Shown here: positions 8,079 to 16,127 of the stretch, piece after piece | Position numbering within the stretch: position 1 is the stretch's first letter | Layout: every line of letters starts with the position of its first letter | Assembly (NCBI RefSeq): GCF_040364665.1 | Contig: NZ_BAABWX010000001.1 | Location: 372,001 to 436,000 of the forward strand | DNA: 64,000 nucleotides | Source: Cognatishimia sp. WU-CL00825 | GTDB lineage: Bacteria; Pseudomonadota; Alphaproteobacteria; Rhodobacterales; Rhodobacteraceae | Reading direction: 5' to 3' | Notes under the pieces: model-generated | Told to the model about the DNA's origin: nothing | What the model saw: only the letters and a program-made list of their open reading frames with translations | The model's database searches: none | Program-made: the position numbers and the translations under genes

Positions 8079-10181
8079 ATGACGCAATCCAAAATACGTA
8101 CAGCGATCATCGGCGCGGGTTACATCGCTGATTGGCACGCCGAAGCATTGAAAGTCACCCCAGGGGTTGAATTGGTCGCTGTATGCGATCTTTCCAAGTC
8201 GTCCGCTGCCGCCTTTGCGGAAGCTTATGGTGTAACCCCGTTCCACAACCTGGACGAATTGATTGCAGCCGGCATTTGCGATGCTGTGCACATCCTAACG
8301 CCACCGGATTCGCACGCCTACATAGCTGAAAAGTGCCTGACTGGAGGGTTGGATTGTCTGGTAGAAAAGCCCGTTGCACTTAGTCATCAAGAAACGCAGC
8401 GTATCGTACAGGTTGCAGAGGATTGCGGCCAAACATTTGCAGCAGGCCATAACTTTATGGGCCTTCCGGGATACGAACGTCTTAAGGCCTTTAAGAAGGC
8501 AGGCAAACTTGGCCGCGTGACCTCTGCTGAAATCAATTGGCATTTTCCCCTAAGCCCCTTACGTTCAGGTCCTTTTGGGCTTTGGTTGCTAAGAGACCCC
8601 AAAAATTTGCTACTAGAACTGGCTCCTCACTTATTTGCTTTTGCAGTTGACTTGTTTGGTCCGCTTGAGATCGAATATCTCAGTCTGGGCAAACCGATAG
8701 AACTGCCCGCTGATACCAATCGACCGCAAAGTTGGCGTATCTTGGCGCGCGCAGGAGACGTTGACGTGACCTTGAACCTGTCGCTTGTGGAGACGATGGA
8801 CGACCGATCGTTGACCGTCCGAGGGACCACCGCCCAAGCCCGTTTGAATTATGCACACGACACCCTGGTGGTAGAATCAGAAAATGCCAGTGACATCGTT
8901 TTGAACCCATTGCGCAAACAAGTTGGATTGGCTGCGCAAAACCTGCGCGAAGGGGTAGTGAATGCAGCGCGCCAGATCACGTCGCTCAATCGAAAGTCGG
9001 CCTATGGCGTCAGTTTTCAGGGCGCATTTCGTGCATTTTACGGCGCGTTAAACGAAAACACGAAACTTGATGAGCGTTTTGCTGGGCCTGCAGCTTTGCA
9101 TGTGATGAAAGCCATAGACGACACTTTGGCACTAATGCCGCCTCAAGATGAGAAACCAAAGCCTGCAACCAAAAAATCTCCCAAGCCCTCTGTCTTGGTG
9201 ATCGGTGGAACCGGCTTTATTGGACGCGCTTTGACCAGATGTCTGGTTGCGCGTGGTTTGGATGTGCGCGTGTTAAGTCGCGGCAAAACGGGCCCATTTG
9301 ACGATATTGCGGATCACGTGGAGTTGTATTCAGCGTCTTTGACGGATTCAGATGCTTTGGCAGGGGCCATGCAAGGCATCAAAGCCGTGTATCATTTAGG
9401 CAAATCTTTGGACTCCACTTGGGAAGATTGTCTCAAAAATGATGTGGACGTTACGGTTGGTGTTGCCAAAGCCGCGATGAACGCAGGTGTAAACCGGTTT
9501 GTTTATACTGGCACAATTGCCTCTTATGATATGAGCGATCCAACAATAACCATTTCGGAAACCACTGGCTTTGCCGATGATATGACTGACCGCAATCTCT
9601 ATGCACGGTCCAAGGCACGATGCGAAGAGAAATTGCTTGAGATGCATAAAGCCCTAGGTTTGCCGTTGGTGATTGCGCGTCCCGGTATTGTGGTGGGCAA
9701 GGGCGGTCCTTTGCAGCATTGGGGTATTGGTCGCTGGCATGGGGCAGGGGCAGTACGCATCTGGGGCTCAGGCAGCAATGTGCTTCCATTTGTATTGATT
9801 GATGATGTTGCAGAAGCTCTTGTCTCTATGATGGAAAACCAGAATGCAGTTGGGCAGTCTTTTAATCTCGTTGCGGATCAGATGATGTCAGCCAGAGATT
9901 ATTTTGCAGCAATACATAAGCAGCTGGGCGCAAAGATTGACGTTTCTTCTGGAAATTTAACCGCCTTTTGGATGGCGGATGCGGTAAAATACTTGCTAAA
10001 GCGTTATGCTTTGCGACGACATGGGGCCATCCGTCCGTCTTTGGCGGATTGGAAGTCTCGGGCCCATTTATCGCCGTTTGACAATGCCCACACCAAGCAG
10101 GTCCTAAACTGGCAACCTGAAACCAGCAAAGCCGAATTTATACGACGGGCGATAAAAGAGGCTGACTTGCTAGGCTTTTAG
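8079..10181 (+). CDS. Two-domain fusion: Gfo/Idh/MocA oxidoreductase plus NAD-dependent epimerase/dehydratase
   Basis: A 700-residue protein with two complete Rossmann domains. Residues 1 to about 350 form a Gfo/Idh/MocA oxidoreductase (AIIGAGYIADWHAEAL at 9-24, then LVEKPVALS). A charged linker rich in Lys and Pro (about 352-370) leads to an extended short-chain dehydrogenase domain with VLVIGGTGFIG (371-381) and the catalytic YARSK at about 508. The two halves would act on the same sugar nucleotide or cyclitol in succession; this is inference. Each family normally has 320-390 residues, so neither half is truncated. It follows the GT2 gene by one base. Confidence 0.85.
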   Translation: MTQSKIRTAIIGAGYIADWHAEALKVTPGVELVAVCDLSKSSAAAFAEAYGVTPFHNLDELIAAGICDAVHILTPPDSHAYIAEKCLTGGLDCLVEKPVALSHQETQRIVQVAEDCGQTFAAGHNFMGLPGYERLKAFKKAGKLGRVTSAEINWHFPLSPLRSGPFGLWLLRDPKNLLLELAPHLFAFAVDLFGPLEIEYLSLGKPIELPADTNRPQSWRILARAGDVDVTLNLSLVETMDDRSLTVRGTTAQARLNYAHDTLVVESENASDIVLNPLRKQVGLAAQNLREGVVNAARQITSLNRKSAYGVSFQGAFRAFYGALNENTKLDERFAGPAALHVMKAIDDTLALMPPQDEKPKPATKKSPKPSVLVIGGTGFIGRALTRCLVARGLDVRVLSRGKTGPFDDIADHVELYSASLTDSDALAGAMQGIKAVYHLGKSLDSTWEDCLKNDVDVTVGVAKAAMNAGVNRFVYTGTIASYDMSDPTITISETTGFADDMTDRNLYARSKARCEEKLLEMHKALGLPLVIARPGIVVGKGGPLQHWGIGRWHGAGAVRIWGSGSNVLPFVLIDDVAEALVSMMENQNAVGQSFNLVADQMMSARDYFAAIHKQLGAKIDVSSGNLTAFWMADAVKYLLKRYALRRHGAIRPSLADWKSRAHLSPFDNAHTKQVLNWQPETSKAEFIRRAIKEADLLGF

Positions 10182-10186
10182 CAAGT
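10165..10186 (+). terminator. Hairpin spanning the stop codon of the fusion gene
   Basis: ACTTGCTA and TAGCAAGT form a perfect 8-bp stem with a GGCTTT loop. The UAG stop codon lies in the stem. The following bases are only moderately T-rich, so it is a terminator or 3'-end stabiliser. Confidence 0.45.
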
Positions 10187-10235
10187 TGCCATATTTTACC
10201 CCTAATTTTCAGTTAAGCTTGGCGCTAATTCGCCT

Positions 10236-11009
10236 TTGATACAGGATTTGACCATGAGCAAACTCACAAAAACCAGCGTTGTCAGTGGCGATGTCTATAT
10301 GCCCCTTGGCGACGAGGCGCAGGTACTTTGGGATGAAATGCATCAAATTCAATTGGATGAGTCCCATCTAATGCGCAATCGGATTGTAACGGCGAATAAG
10401 AAAGATCCTGTTCACAAGAAATTTGATATGCTGCGGACGCGGTTGTTACTCGCCATGCGAGAACACGGTTGGACTCGTATTGCTGTGACTTCGCCAACAG
10501 AAGAATGCGGAGCGAGTTTTGTCGCTGCAAATTTAGCACTGTCTGTCGCGCGTATGGAAAGCGTGCGCACGATCTTGTTTGATATGCACTTCACCAAACC
10601 CAGCCTTGCTGGTCTGCTTGGGGTCGAGAATCCGGGCCGGCTAAGCGATTACCTGATGGGGCATATTGCGCCCGAAGAATATCTGATCCGTGCGAGCAAC
10701 GGGCTTGCGCTTGGGCTGAACGACACCAAGGTTTCTAATTCATCGGAATTGATCCAGCAGATGATGACGACAGATGTGCTGTCGGAAATGCAAGATCTTT
10801 TGTGCCCAGACATGGTCATTTTCGATCTGCCGGCGGTGTTAGACAGCGATGACGTTCTGGGCTTTTTGCCAAATGTCGACGGGGTTTTGCTGGTGGTTGG
10901 CGGCGGGCAATCTGTACCTGAAGAAGTTATGCGCGCTGAACAAGCATTGGGTGACCGAGCGCAGCTTTTGGGTGTTGTTTTGAACAAAGCCGAGGGCTTA
11001 TTCTCTTAA
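10236..11009 (+). CDS. BY-kinase/CpsD-like ATPase with degenerate P-loop
   Basis: A 257-residue protein with the layout of the cytoplasmic autokinase that pairs with Wzz-type proteins (CpsD/CapB/ExoP-C). The expected Walker A reads SPTEECGASFVAANLA (84-99), where family members have a GK[S/T] triplet: the Lys and the following hydroxyl residue are absent. The Walker A' region is ILFDMHF (about 111-117) and the Walker B-like strand is MVIFDLPAV (about 192-200). No C-terminal tyrosine cluster is present. It therefore probably does not hydrolyse ATP as usual and may act as a regulatory partner of the chain-length determinant. The start ATG 10254 (MSKLTKTS) is an alternative. Confidence 0.7.
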   Translation: MIQDLTMSKLTKTSVVSGDVYMPLGDEAQVLWDEMHQIQLDESHLMRNRIVTANKKDPVHKKFDMLRTRLLLAMREHGWTRIAVTSPTEECGASFVAANLALSVARMESVRTILFDMHFTKPSLAGLLGVENPGRLSDYLMGHIAPEEYLIRASNGLALGLNDTKVSNSSELIQQMMTTDVLSEMQDLLCPDMVIFDLPAVLDSDDVLGFLPNVDGVLLVVGGGQSVPEEVMRAEQALGDRAQLLGVVLNKAEGLFS

Positions 11010-11079
11010 CTAAAACGCATAATTTATCTTCTTTTGGGTGATATTGTTGCAGCATTCTTATCTTTATCAAGAATCCGCT

Positions 11080-11445
11080 CTAAGCGCGCGCCATAATCAC
11101 GAGCCCTAGCGTAATGACCAATAGTCCAAGAACACGCATAGAGTTTAAGGGTTCGCCCAGGGCAAAAATCCCGATCAAAAACACAACGATAAAGCTCAGC
11201 GCAACAAAGGGGTAGGCCAAGGACAGGTCAAGATTGCGCAACGCGAACAACCAAAACAACGTGCCGACAGCGTATAACGCCAGGCCGGCCAAAATAAATG
11301 GCGAGCCGGCAAAACCGAATATTTTGCTTAGGGTGCCTGCCTCAGGGACAAATTGCACGCGGCCAACGCCAATTTTGAATGCCGTTTGGCCAAATGCTGA
11401 AAGAGTGACAGAGGCCACAACCAATAAAAAACTGTGCAAAGTCAT
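11080..11445 (-). CDS. Small EamA/SMR-type membrane protein, candidate lipid-linked sugar flippase
   Basis: A 121-residue protein with four hydrophobic helices and the DMT-superfamily end LGEPLNSMRVLGLLVITLGLVIMAR. Its size equals half of a normal EamA transporter and matches ArnE/ArnF-like or small-multidrug-resistance proteins, which work as dimers. Its start overlaps the end of the HAD-UbiA gene by 4 bp, so both are made together. Given a polyprenyl-phosphate sugar enzyme upstream and a GT-C transferase nearby, a flippase for a polyprenyl-linked sugar is the best guess. It converges on the ATPase-like gene. Confidence 0.7.
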   Translation of the reverse strand: MTLHSFLLVVASVTLSAFGQTAFKIGVGRVQFVPEAGTLSKIFGFAGSPFILAGLALYAVGTLFWLFALRNLDLSLAYPFVALSFIVVFLIGIFALGEPLNSMRVLGLLVITLGLVIMARA

Positions 11446-12911
11446 GGCGTTATCCCCTGAGTATTCAAAAAGCGCGATGTAATCACAATGGCGACGGCAA
11501 GAAGCAAGACAAGTCTGCTCGTGCGATCCTTAAGGGCGAAAACCACGGGATCATCATCAATTTCATCTCTTAAGGCGCGCAGCCAAGCCCTAAAGATCCA
11601 AAACATAGTCACTGGTGCGATCAGCCACAGGATTTGCGGCGAGTTGTAAGTCTCTGCAACATATGAACTATTTAGGTATAGTGTAAGTGTAAGTACAGCC
11701 AAACCGCCACAGGAAATACCCATGGGACGGATGGCGTCCATGTCGTCGACCAAATAGCCTCGTGCCTTAAGTTTCCCAGCGGCTTCAACACGGCGCATCT
11801 CGGTATAGCGTTTCATGAAGGCCAGGCTTGCGAAAAAGAACAGCGAAAAATTCAAAAGCCAAGGCGACAACGCAGCGCCAATTGCGACGCCGCCAACAAA
11901 AATGCGCAATGTGTAAAGACAGGTTAAAACCACTACATCGATGACGGGTTTATGCTTTAGCCACGTCGAGTATAGTGTTGTAATAACAATATAAAAACCA
12001 AATAGAGCAGTGAGTGGCCAGCCAAAATATAACATGCTTAGACCGAGCCCCCCCATGAGCATTACGATACCTGCCGCGACACCAAAAATTGGCTGCAAAT
12101 CTCCTGCCGCAAAGGGGCGTGACTTCTTCTTTGCATGGGCGCGATCAGATTCGATATCCATAAGATCGTTGAAAATATAGATTGCCGAGGCGCAGATCGA
12201 AAAAATGAGGACAGCCAATAGGGCACGCATCATCAAATCCATCGCATCGTAACTATGGGAAAAGAACAGCGGTAACAAAATCAATGCGTTTTTTGCCCAT
12301 TGATGCGGGCGCATCGCTTTGAGAAGCGATTGCCAAGGACGCGTGTTGTTTTGAATGTCGACGGAAACCAGTTGGCTGTCAGAGGTCATCTTACGCGCAC
12401 TGTCAGGTGCGTTAACAAAGCCGCAAACTTTGGCCGCCTGCCAAATGGGTATATCGACTGAAGAGTCGCCGATGTATTCAAATTCACCGTTGCAATCAGC
12501 CTGAATCGCCTTCAGCTTCGCAAGGCCTTTTAGGTTGTTCCCGGCTGATGAGGCAATCACACTATCAAATATTCCAAGATGATTAGCCACTTTATGCGCC
12601 ACAGCGCGGTCAGTTGCACTGGCTAACACAATGCGGCGGCCCAGAGATTTTTGCGTGCTTAGGTAATCAAGCACCTCGGTGTTATATGGCAGTGTTTCAG
12701 GATCAAACGTTGATTTTTCTGATAGCAGCAGCTTTGTCTGAGAAACGCCCTGCGTTAATGACCTCAACAAAGACGGTATTAGGCTTGGTTTGGTAGCCAC
12801 TTGCAGCATAAGTTCTTGTGCCACATCGGTTTTGACCAATGTGCCATCCAAATCGACGTAAAGGGGCAGAAGTTCGCCTGTCAAAGTCTCATCCGTGCTT
12901 TTGCGTGACAT
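11442..12911 (-). CDS. HAD phosphatase domain fused to UbiA-family prenyltransferase
   Basis: A 489-residue protein. The N-terminal HAD domain carries PLYVDLDGTLVKTD (16-29), VLASATDRA and YIGDSSVDIPIW (about 146-157). The C-terminal UbiA domain (about 205-489) has several membrane helices and the aspartate-rich NDLMDIESDRAH with a following KKKSRP. This architecture is known from decaprenyl-phosphate phosphoribosyltransferase-like proteins, where UbiA couples phosphoribosyl diphosphate to polyprenyl phosphate and HAD could remove the sugar phosphate. The product would be a polyprenyl-phosphate pentose donor for the GT-C enzyme encoded divergently. Chemistry is inferred from the family. Confidence 0.82.
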   Translation of the reverse strand: MSRKSTDETLTGELLPLYVDLDGTLVKTDVAQELMLQVATKPSLIPSLLRSLTQGVSQTKLLLSEKSTFDPETLPYNTEVLDYLSTQKSLGRRIVLASATDRAVAHKVANHLGIFDSVIASSAGNNLKGLAKLKAIQADCNGEFEYIGDSSVDIPIWQAAKVCGFVNAPDSARKMTSDSQLVSVDIQNNTRPWQSLLKAMRPHQWAKNALILLPLFFSHSYDAMDLMMRALLAVLIFSICASAIYIFNDLMDIESDRAHAKKKSRPFAAGDLQPIFGVAAGIVMLMGGLGLSMLYFGWPLTALFGFYIVITTLYSTWLKHKPVIDVVVLTCLYTLRIFVGGVAIGAALSPWLLNFSLFFFASLAFMKRYTEMRRVEAAGKLKARGYLVDDMDAIRPMGISCGGLAVLTLTLYLNSSYVAETYNSPQILWLIAPVTMFWIFRAWLRALRDEIDDDPVVFALKDRTSRLVLLLAVAIVITSRFLNTQGITP

Positions 12912-13053
12912 AGTGCACCAGTAGACCTGGCTTTTGGTATGGGTAGTCTACGCCAATCTCTTCATTATATTGACCCAATTGCGGTTTAAATGCGAAATCA
13001 ACCACAATCGCAGTCAAAATGCGAATTTCGAGCAACAGTTAAGAGGTTTAAGA

Positions 13054-14748
13054 ATGAATAACCGCAGCGGGTCACAGATGGAATGGCGTATCCTAATGGC
13101 GCTTTTTTTTGCTGCGCTTGCGGTTCGGGTTATTGGACTTGATCATGGTGTGGTCCTTGGCGACGAACGGATCAACGAAGCCGCAAAGGTTTTGACGGGG
13201 CAGTTGGTCCCGGACCAACACTTTTACCCGCCTTTAATGAATTACTTAACTGCCATACTTTTCGGATTTGTTTACGCGGTTGGGCGTTTAATAGGCACGT
13301 GGCCTGATGCAGCGGCATTCCGAGCCCAGTATTTCACTGACCCAACCATCTTTTTAGTTTCTGCGCGTGCGCTGGTTGCCGCAATTGGTGCCATCAGCGC
13401 CCCATTGTTTTACCGCATTGCGCGGCAATTGCAGTTTTCGAAATTCGAAGCGGTAGTGGTGGCCCTATTTGCAATCATTGCGCCAATTTCTGTATACTTG
13501 TCATATATTTACAAGGGAGATATCCCTCAGGCCAGTGCCACCGTATTTGTGGTTTTATGCCTGATTCAGAAATGGAATTCGCCAGACAGCCGTATGCAGG
13601 ATTTCTGTCTAGGTCTTGCTCTTACACTTGCCCTCAGTATTAAGCATTCCTTTATTTTGCTAATGCTGCCCCTGTTTGTAGGCTACATCGCGGTTTTCTG
13701 GCCGCACTTGGGCAAAGCACGTTTGATGGCGTCTTTGTCCAGGGTATGCATTACAGGTTTTGTGCTCTGGCCACTTCTCAATATTGGGATTTTGCTAGAT
13801 CTTGAGAACTTTCTGAATTTTCAGAAGATTCAGGCGGTTATGTCGATCACCGAAGGGGCAAGCTTGCTAGACGCCCTAGTTCTGTTGGTAGAACGCGCTT
13901 TGCACTGGCAGAGCGGGCTTGGCCTGTTAATGCCCATTGCATTTGCAGTTTTTCCATTGCTGGCTCATCGCGCGCCCTACGCTGGCGTGACATTGATGAT
14001 CTGGCTGGCCTTTATCGCTGGCATGGTGCTGGTTGCCCATCTTGTGCGTTTGCGTCAGCCTGAACATTTGTGGGTTAGCTTCTTTGTGGTTATGCAGTTG
14101 TTTGGGGCACTGACGCTTGTTCTATTTGCACGTGTGTTGCGCCCATTGGGGTGGGCGATGACAGGCACGGCCGCAATTCTAGCGATGATAGGCTGCATCG
14201 GAATTTGGCGTGAAACCCTGGCAAGGCCAATTGCAAATGACATCGCCGTTTATTTGCAAACGCAGCATGCGGGCAGAAAGGCGGTCACAGGTGTACCGTT
14301 GCCGTTGCAACAATCCCGTGCAGCGCAAGATTATGAATTTGCCATCGTTGATCGCACTGCAGCAAAATACAACATTGCATTGCCCGAACGCGCCGAAGAA
14401 CGTCGTGTTGCCCCTGATGCGGAAAATGCCTATTTTGTTTTGCCGATTCCAGCTGTGATGTTTGGCTTAGAAGACGCAACAGATGCTGAACTTGAAGGCA
14501 AAATTCGCGCATACGCCTGGCCGCCTCAAGAAATCGATTGGACTTTGGACAATTGGGTTGATGATGACATTACCCTATTTGTGGTGACAAATCTGGCATA
14601 CCTGCAGAACGAAACCCCTAGCGAAATGTTGCGGTTGTTCTATAATGACCTGGCGACGCGCTGCGCCGTTGCGATTGAATTCGCACCACGTAAGCCATTG
14701 TTTTTAGAAAGACAAATTACAGTTTTGGACTGCGCTAAGAAATCCTAG
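13054..14748 (+). CDS. GT-C fold integral membrane glycosyltransferase (ArnT/PMT-like)
   Basis: A 564-residue protein with about eleven to twelve helices in the first 400 residues and a soluble C-terminal part. After the first helix comes LDHGVVLGDERINEAAKVL, the acidic loop typical of GT-C enzymes, then FYPPLMNYLTAIL, as in ArnT, PMT and GT39 proteins. These use polyprenyl-phosphate sugars on the periplasmic side. I chose ATG 13054 because AAGAGG precedes it and the first helix follows soon after; the frame is open from 12934. It is divergent from the HAD-UbiA gene, which probably supplies its donor. Confidence 0.75.
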   Translation: MNNRSGSQMEWRILMALFFAALAVRVIGLDHGVVLGDERINEAAKVLTGQLVPDQHFYPPLMNYLTAILFGFVYAVGRLIGTWPDAAAFRAQYFTDPTIFLVSARALVAAIGAISAPLFYRIARQLQFSKFEAVVVALFAIIAPISVYLSYIYKGDIPQASATVFVVLCLIQKWNSPDSRMQDFCLGLALTLALSIKHSFILLMLPLFVGYIAVFWPHLGKARLMASLSRVCITGFVLWPLLNIGILLDLENFLNFQKIQAVMSITEGASLLDALVLLVERALHWQSGLGLLMPIAFAVFPLLAHRAPYAGVTLMIWLAFIAGMVLVAHLVRLRQPEHLWVSFFVVMQLFGALTLVLFARVLRPLGWAMTGTAAILAMIGCIGIWRETLARPIANDIAVYLQTQHAGRKAVTGVPLPLQQSRAAQDYEFAIVDRTAAKYNIALPERAEERRVAPDAENAYFVLPIPAVMFGLEDATDAELEGKIRAYAWPPQEIDWTLDNWVDDDITLFVVTNLAYLQNETPSEMLRLFYNDLATRCAVAIEFAPRKPLFLERQITVLDCAKKS

Positions 14749-14763
14749 GATTTGACCGTTGGT

Positions 14764-15813
14764 CTATATAGAGGGGGCGGCCAAGGAATTGCGAGTTTGC
14801 ACAAATGTCGCAAGCTTTTCAGAGCTGGCCGTTTCATTTTTCTCTAGCATTTGCACTAGCAACCGCGCTGCCTTTTTACCCATTTCCCGATGCGGTACAT
14901 GCACAGTTGTCAGCGACGGTTCTACGATTGTTGCCAATTCAATATCATCAAACCCGGTGATGGAAACGTCTTGTGGCACCGAAAGTCCCAGCGATTTTGC
15001 CCGCAAAATCGCGCCGGCGGCCAAGACATCATTGCCACACATTATCGCCGTAGGCCGAATGTCCGATTTTATCAATTCTTCAAATGCATCACCGCCCGCA
15101 AGCACGTCATATTTTGTCTCGATCAGCGGTAATACGGTCCCCGATAAATTATGGGCACCAAGAGCATCCTGAATACCAAGAAAACGCGCGCGGGCGCGGT
15201 CGTTTGCTTCGATCGGCGCGGAAATCATGCCTATTTTCGTATGCCCAAGGGCGATTACTTGCTCTGCCAGAGCCCGCATGGCTGCTCGATTGTCAAAACC
15301 GACAGAAGGAAACACTTTGTCCTGATCAAATGTCCAGGCAACAACAGTTGGAAGATTGCGTTGCTGTAAAAAGGTATTAATGGATCCTGCCCGATCATGC
15401 CCGATCAGCAACAATCCTTCCGCGCCGCGTGAAATCAATGACCGGATTTGCTCTTCTTCAATGTCCGCGCGATAGGACGAACTTGCAACCAGCAGATTGT
15501 AGCCCAGAATATGCAATTCTTCCTGAAAGGCCTGCAGCCCACGTGCAAAGATTGCGTTATCCATGGTTGGAATTACGGCGCCAATGGTATGTGAGCGCTT
15601 TGCCGCCATGACGCGTGCCCCAAAATTAGGTGAGTAGTTCAGCTTTTTTACGGCGGTAATAACTTTAAGGCGTGTTTCTTCGATCACCTTGTCTGGTGAA
15701 TTCAGGCAGCGTGACACCGTCGCCGTCGACACCCCTGCAAGCTGTGCCACATCTGCTAGGGTTGGTTTTGCGCGCAATTGGGTCATGCGCTCAGATTTAC
15801 CGATTTGACCCAT
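14764..15813 (-). CDS. LacI-family repressor of the sulfonate operon
   Basis: A 349-residue regulator. The helix-turn-helix is TLADVAQLAGVSTATVSRCL near residues 18-37, followed by a hinge and a periplasmic-binding-protein-like effector domain (GAVIPTMDNAIFARGLQA, then GFDDIELATIVEPSLTTV). The first Met at 15813 is used here; the internal Met at 15786 (MTQLRAKP) is as likely because neither has a clear ribosome site. It is divergent from the TRAP/hps operon and two LacI-type palindromes lie between them, so it very likely represses that operon and perhaps itself. The inducer could be DHPS, sulfolactate or a later intermediate (inference). Confidence 0.9.
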   Translation of the reverse strand: MGQIGKSERMTQLRAKPTLADVAQLAGVSTATVSRCLNSPDKVIEETRLKVITAVKKLNYSPNFGARVMAAKRSHTIGAVIPTMDNAIFARGLQAFQEELHILGYNLLVASSSYRADIEEEQIRSLISRGAEGLLLIGHDRAGSINTFLQQRNLPTVVAWTFDQDKVFPSVGFDNRAAMRALAEQVIALGHTKIGMISAPIEANDRARARFLGIQDALGAHNLSGTVLPLIETKYDVLAGGDAFEELIKSDIRPTAIMCGNDVLAAGAILRAKSLGLSVPQDVSITGFDDIELATIVEPSLTTVHVPHREMGKKAARLLVQMLEKNETASSEKLATFVQTRNSLAAPSI

Positions 15814-15844
15814 GTTGCACTAGAGCAATTTGCAAAAATAGAAA

Positions 15845-15858
15845 TGTAAGCGCTTGCA
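15845..15858. promoter_or_regulatory. LacI-type operator 1 (sulfonate operon)
   Basis: TGTAAGCGCTTGCA is a 14-bp near-palindrome with the central CG of LacI-family sites; one arm differs from operator 2 by a single base. It contains the proposed -35 box. Confidence 0.8.
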
Positions 15859-15882
15859 CTGATGTAATGTAAGCGCTTACAT
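15854..15882 (+). promoter_or_regulatory. Predicted sigma70-type promoter of the sulfonate operon
   Basis: TTGCAC (15854-15859), a 17-base spacer and TTACAT (15877-15882). The -35 box lies in operator 1 and the -10 box in operator 2, so repressor binding would cover both. Confidence 0.5.
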
Positions 15883-15883
15883 T
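15866..15883. promoter_or_regulatory. LacI-type operator 2 (sulfonate operon)
   Basis: AATGTAAGCGCTTACATT is a perfect 18-bp palindrome. Its centre is 23 bp from that of operator 1, roughly two helical turns, which would suit cooperative binding of two dimers. Confidence 0.88.
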
Positions 15884-15919
15884 GAGGTCGGAACTGATTC
15901 CCCAACGGAGATCTTTGTC

Positions 15920-16105
15920 ATGGCCTTAATAGGTTCTGTTCTTCTTTTCGTATTTTTTACCGTGAATGTGGCGATAGGGGCATTTGGAGGAAATGCGCCA
16001 CTCGGAGATGTGGGTGAAATGCTGGTTCTACTTGCTGCTTCGACAGTGTTTGTCGCGGCAATTTTGAAAAAAGAGGCTGATCGTAATTCAGAAACCGACA
16101 GCTGA
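15920..16105 (+). CDS. Small two-helix membrane protein at the head of the TRAP operon
   Basis: A 61-residue protein with two hydrophobic helices (about 4-22 and 31-49) and a charged tail KKEADRNSETDS. CGGAGA lies 8 bp before ATG 15920. It is the first gene after the operators and ends 22 bp before the binding-protein gene, so it is expressed with the transporter. I do not recognise a family. An accessory role in the TRAP system is inferred only from position. Confidence 0.6.
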   Translation: MALIGSVLLFVFFTVNVAIGAFGGNAPLGDVGEMLVLLAASTVFVAAILKKEADRNSETDS

Positions 16106-16127
16106 CAGTCCAATGGGAGGACACGAT

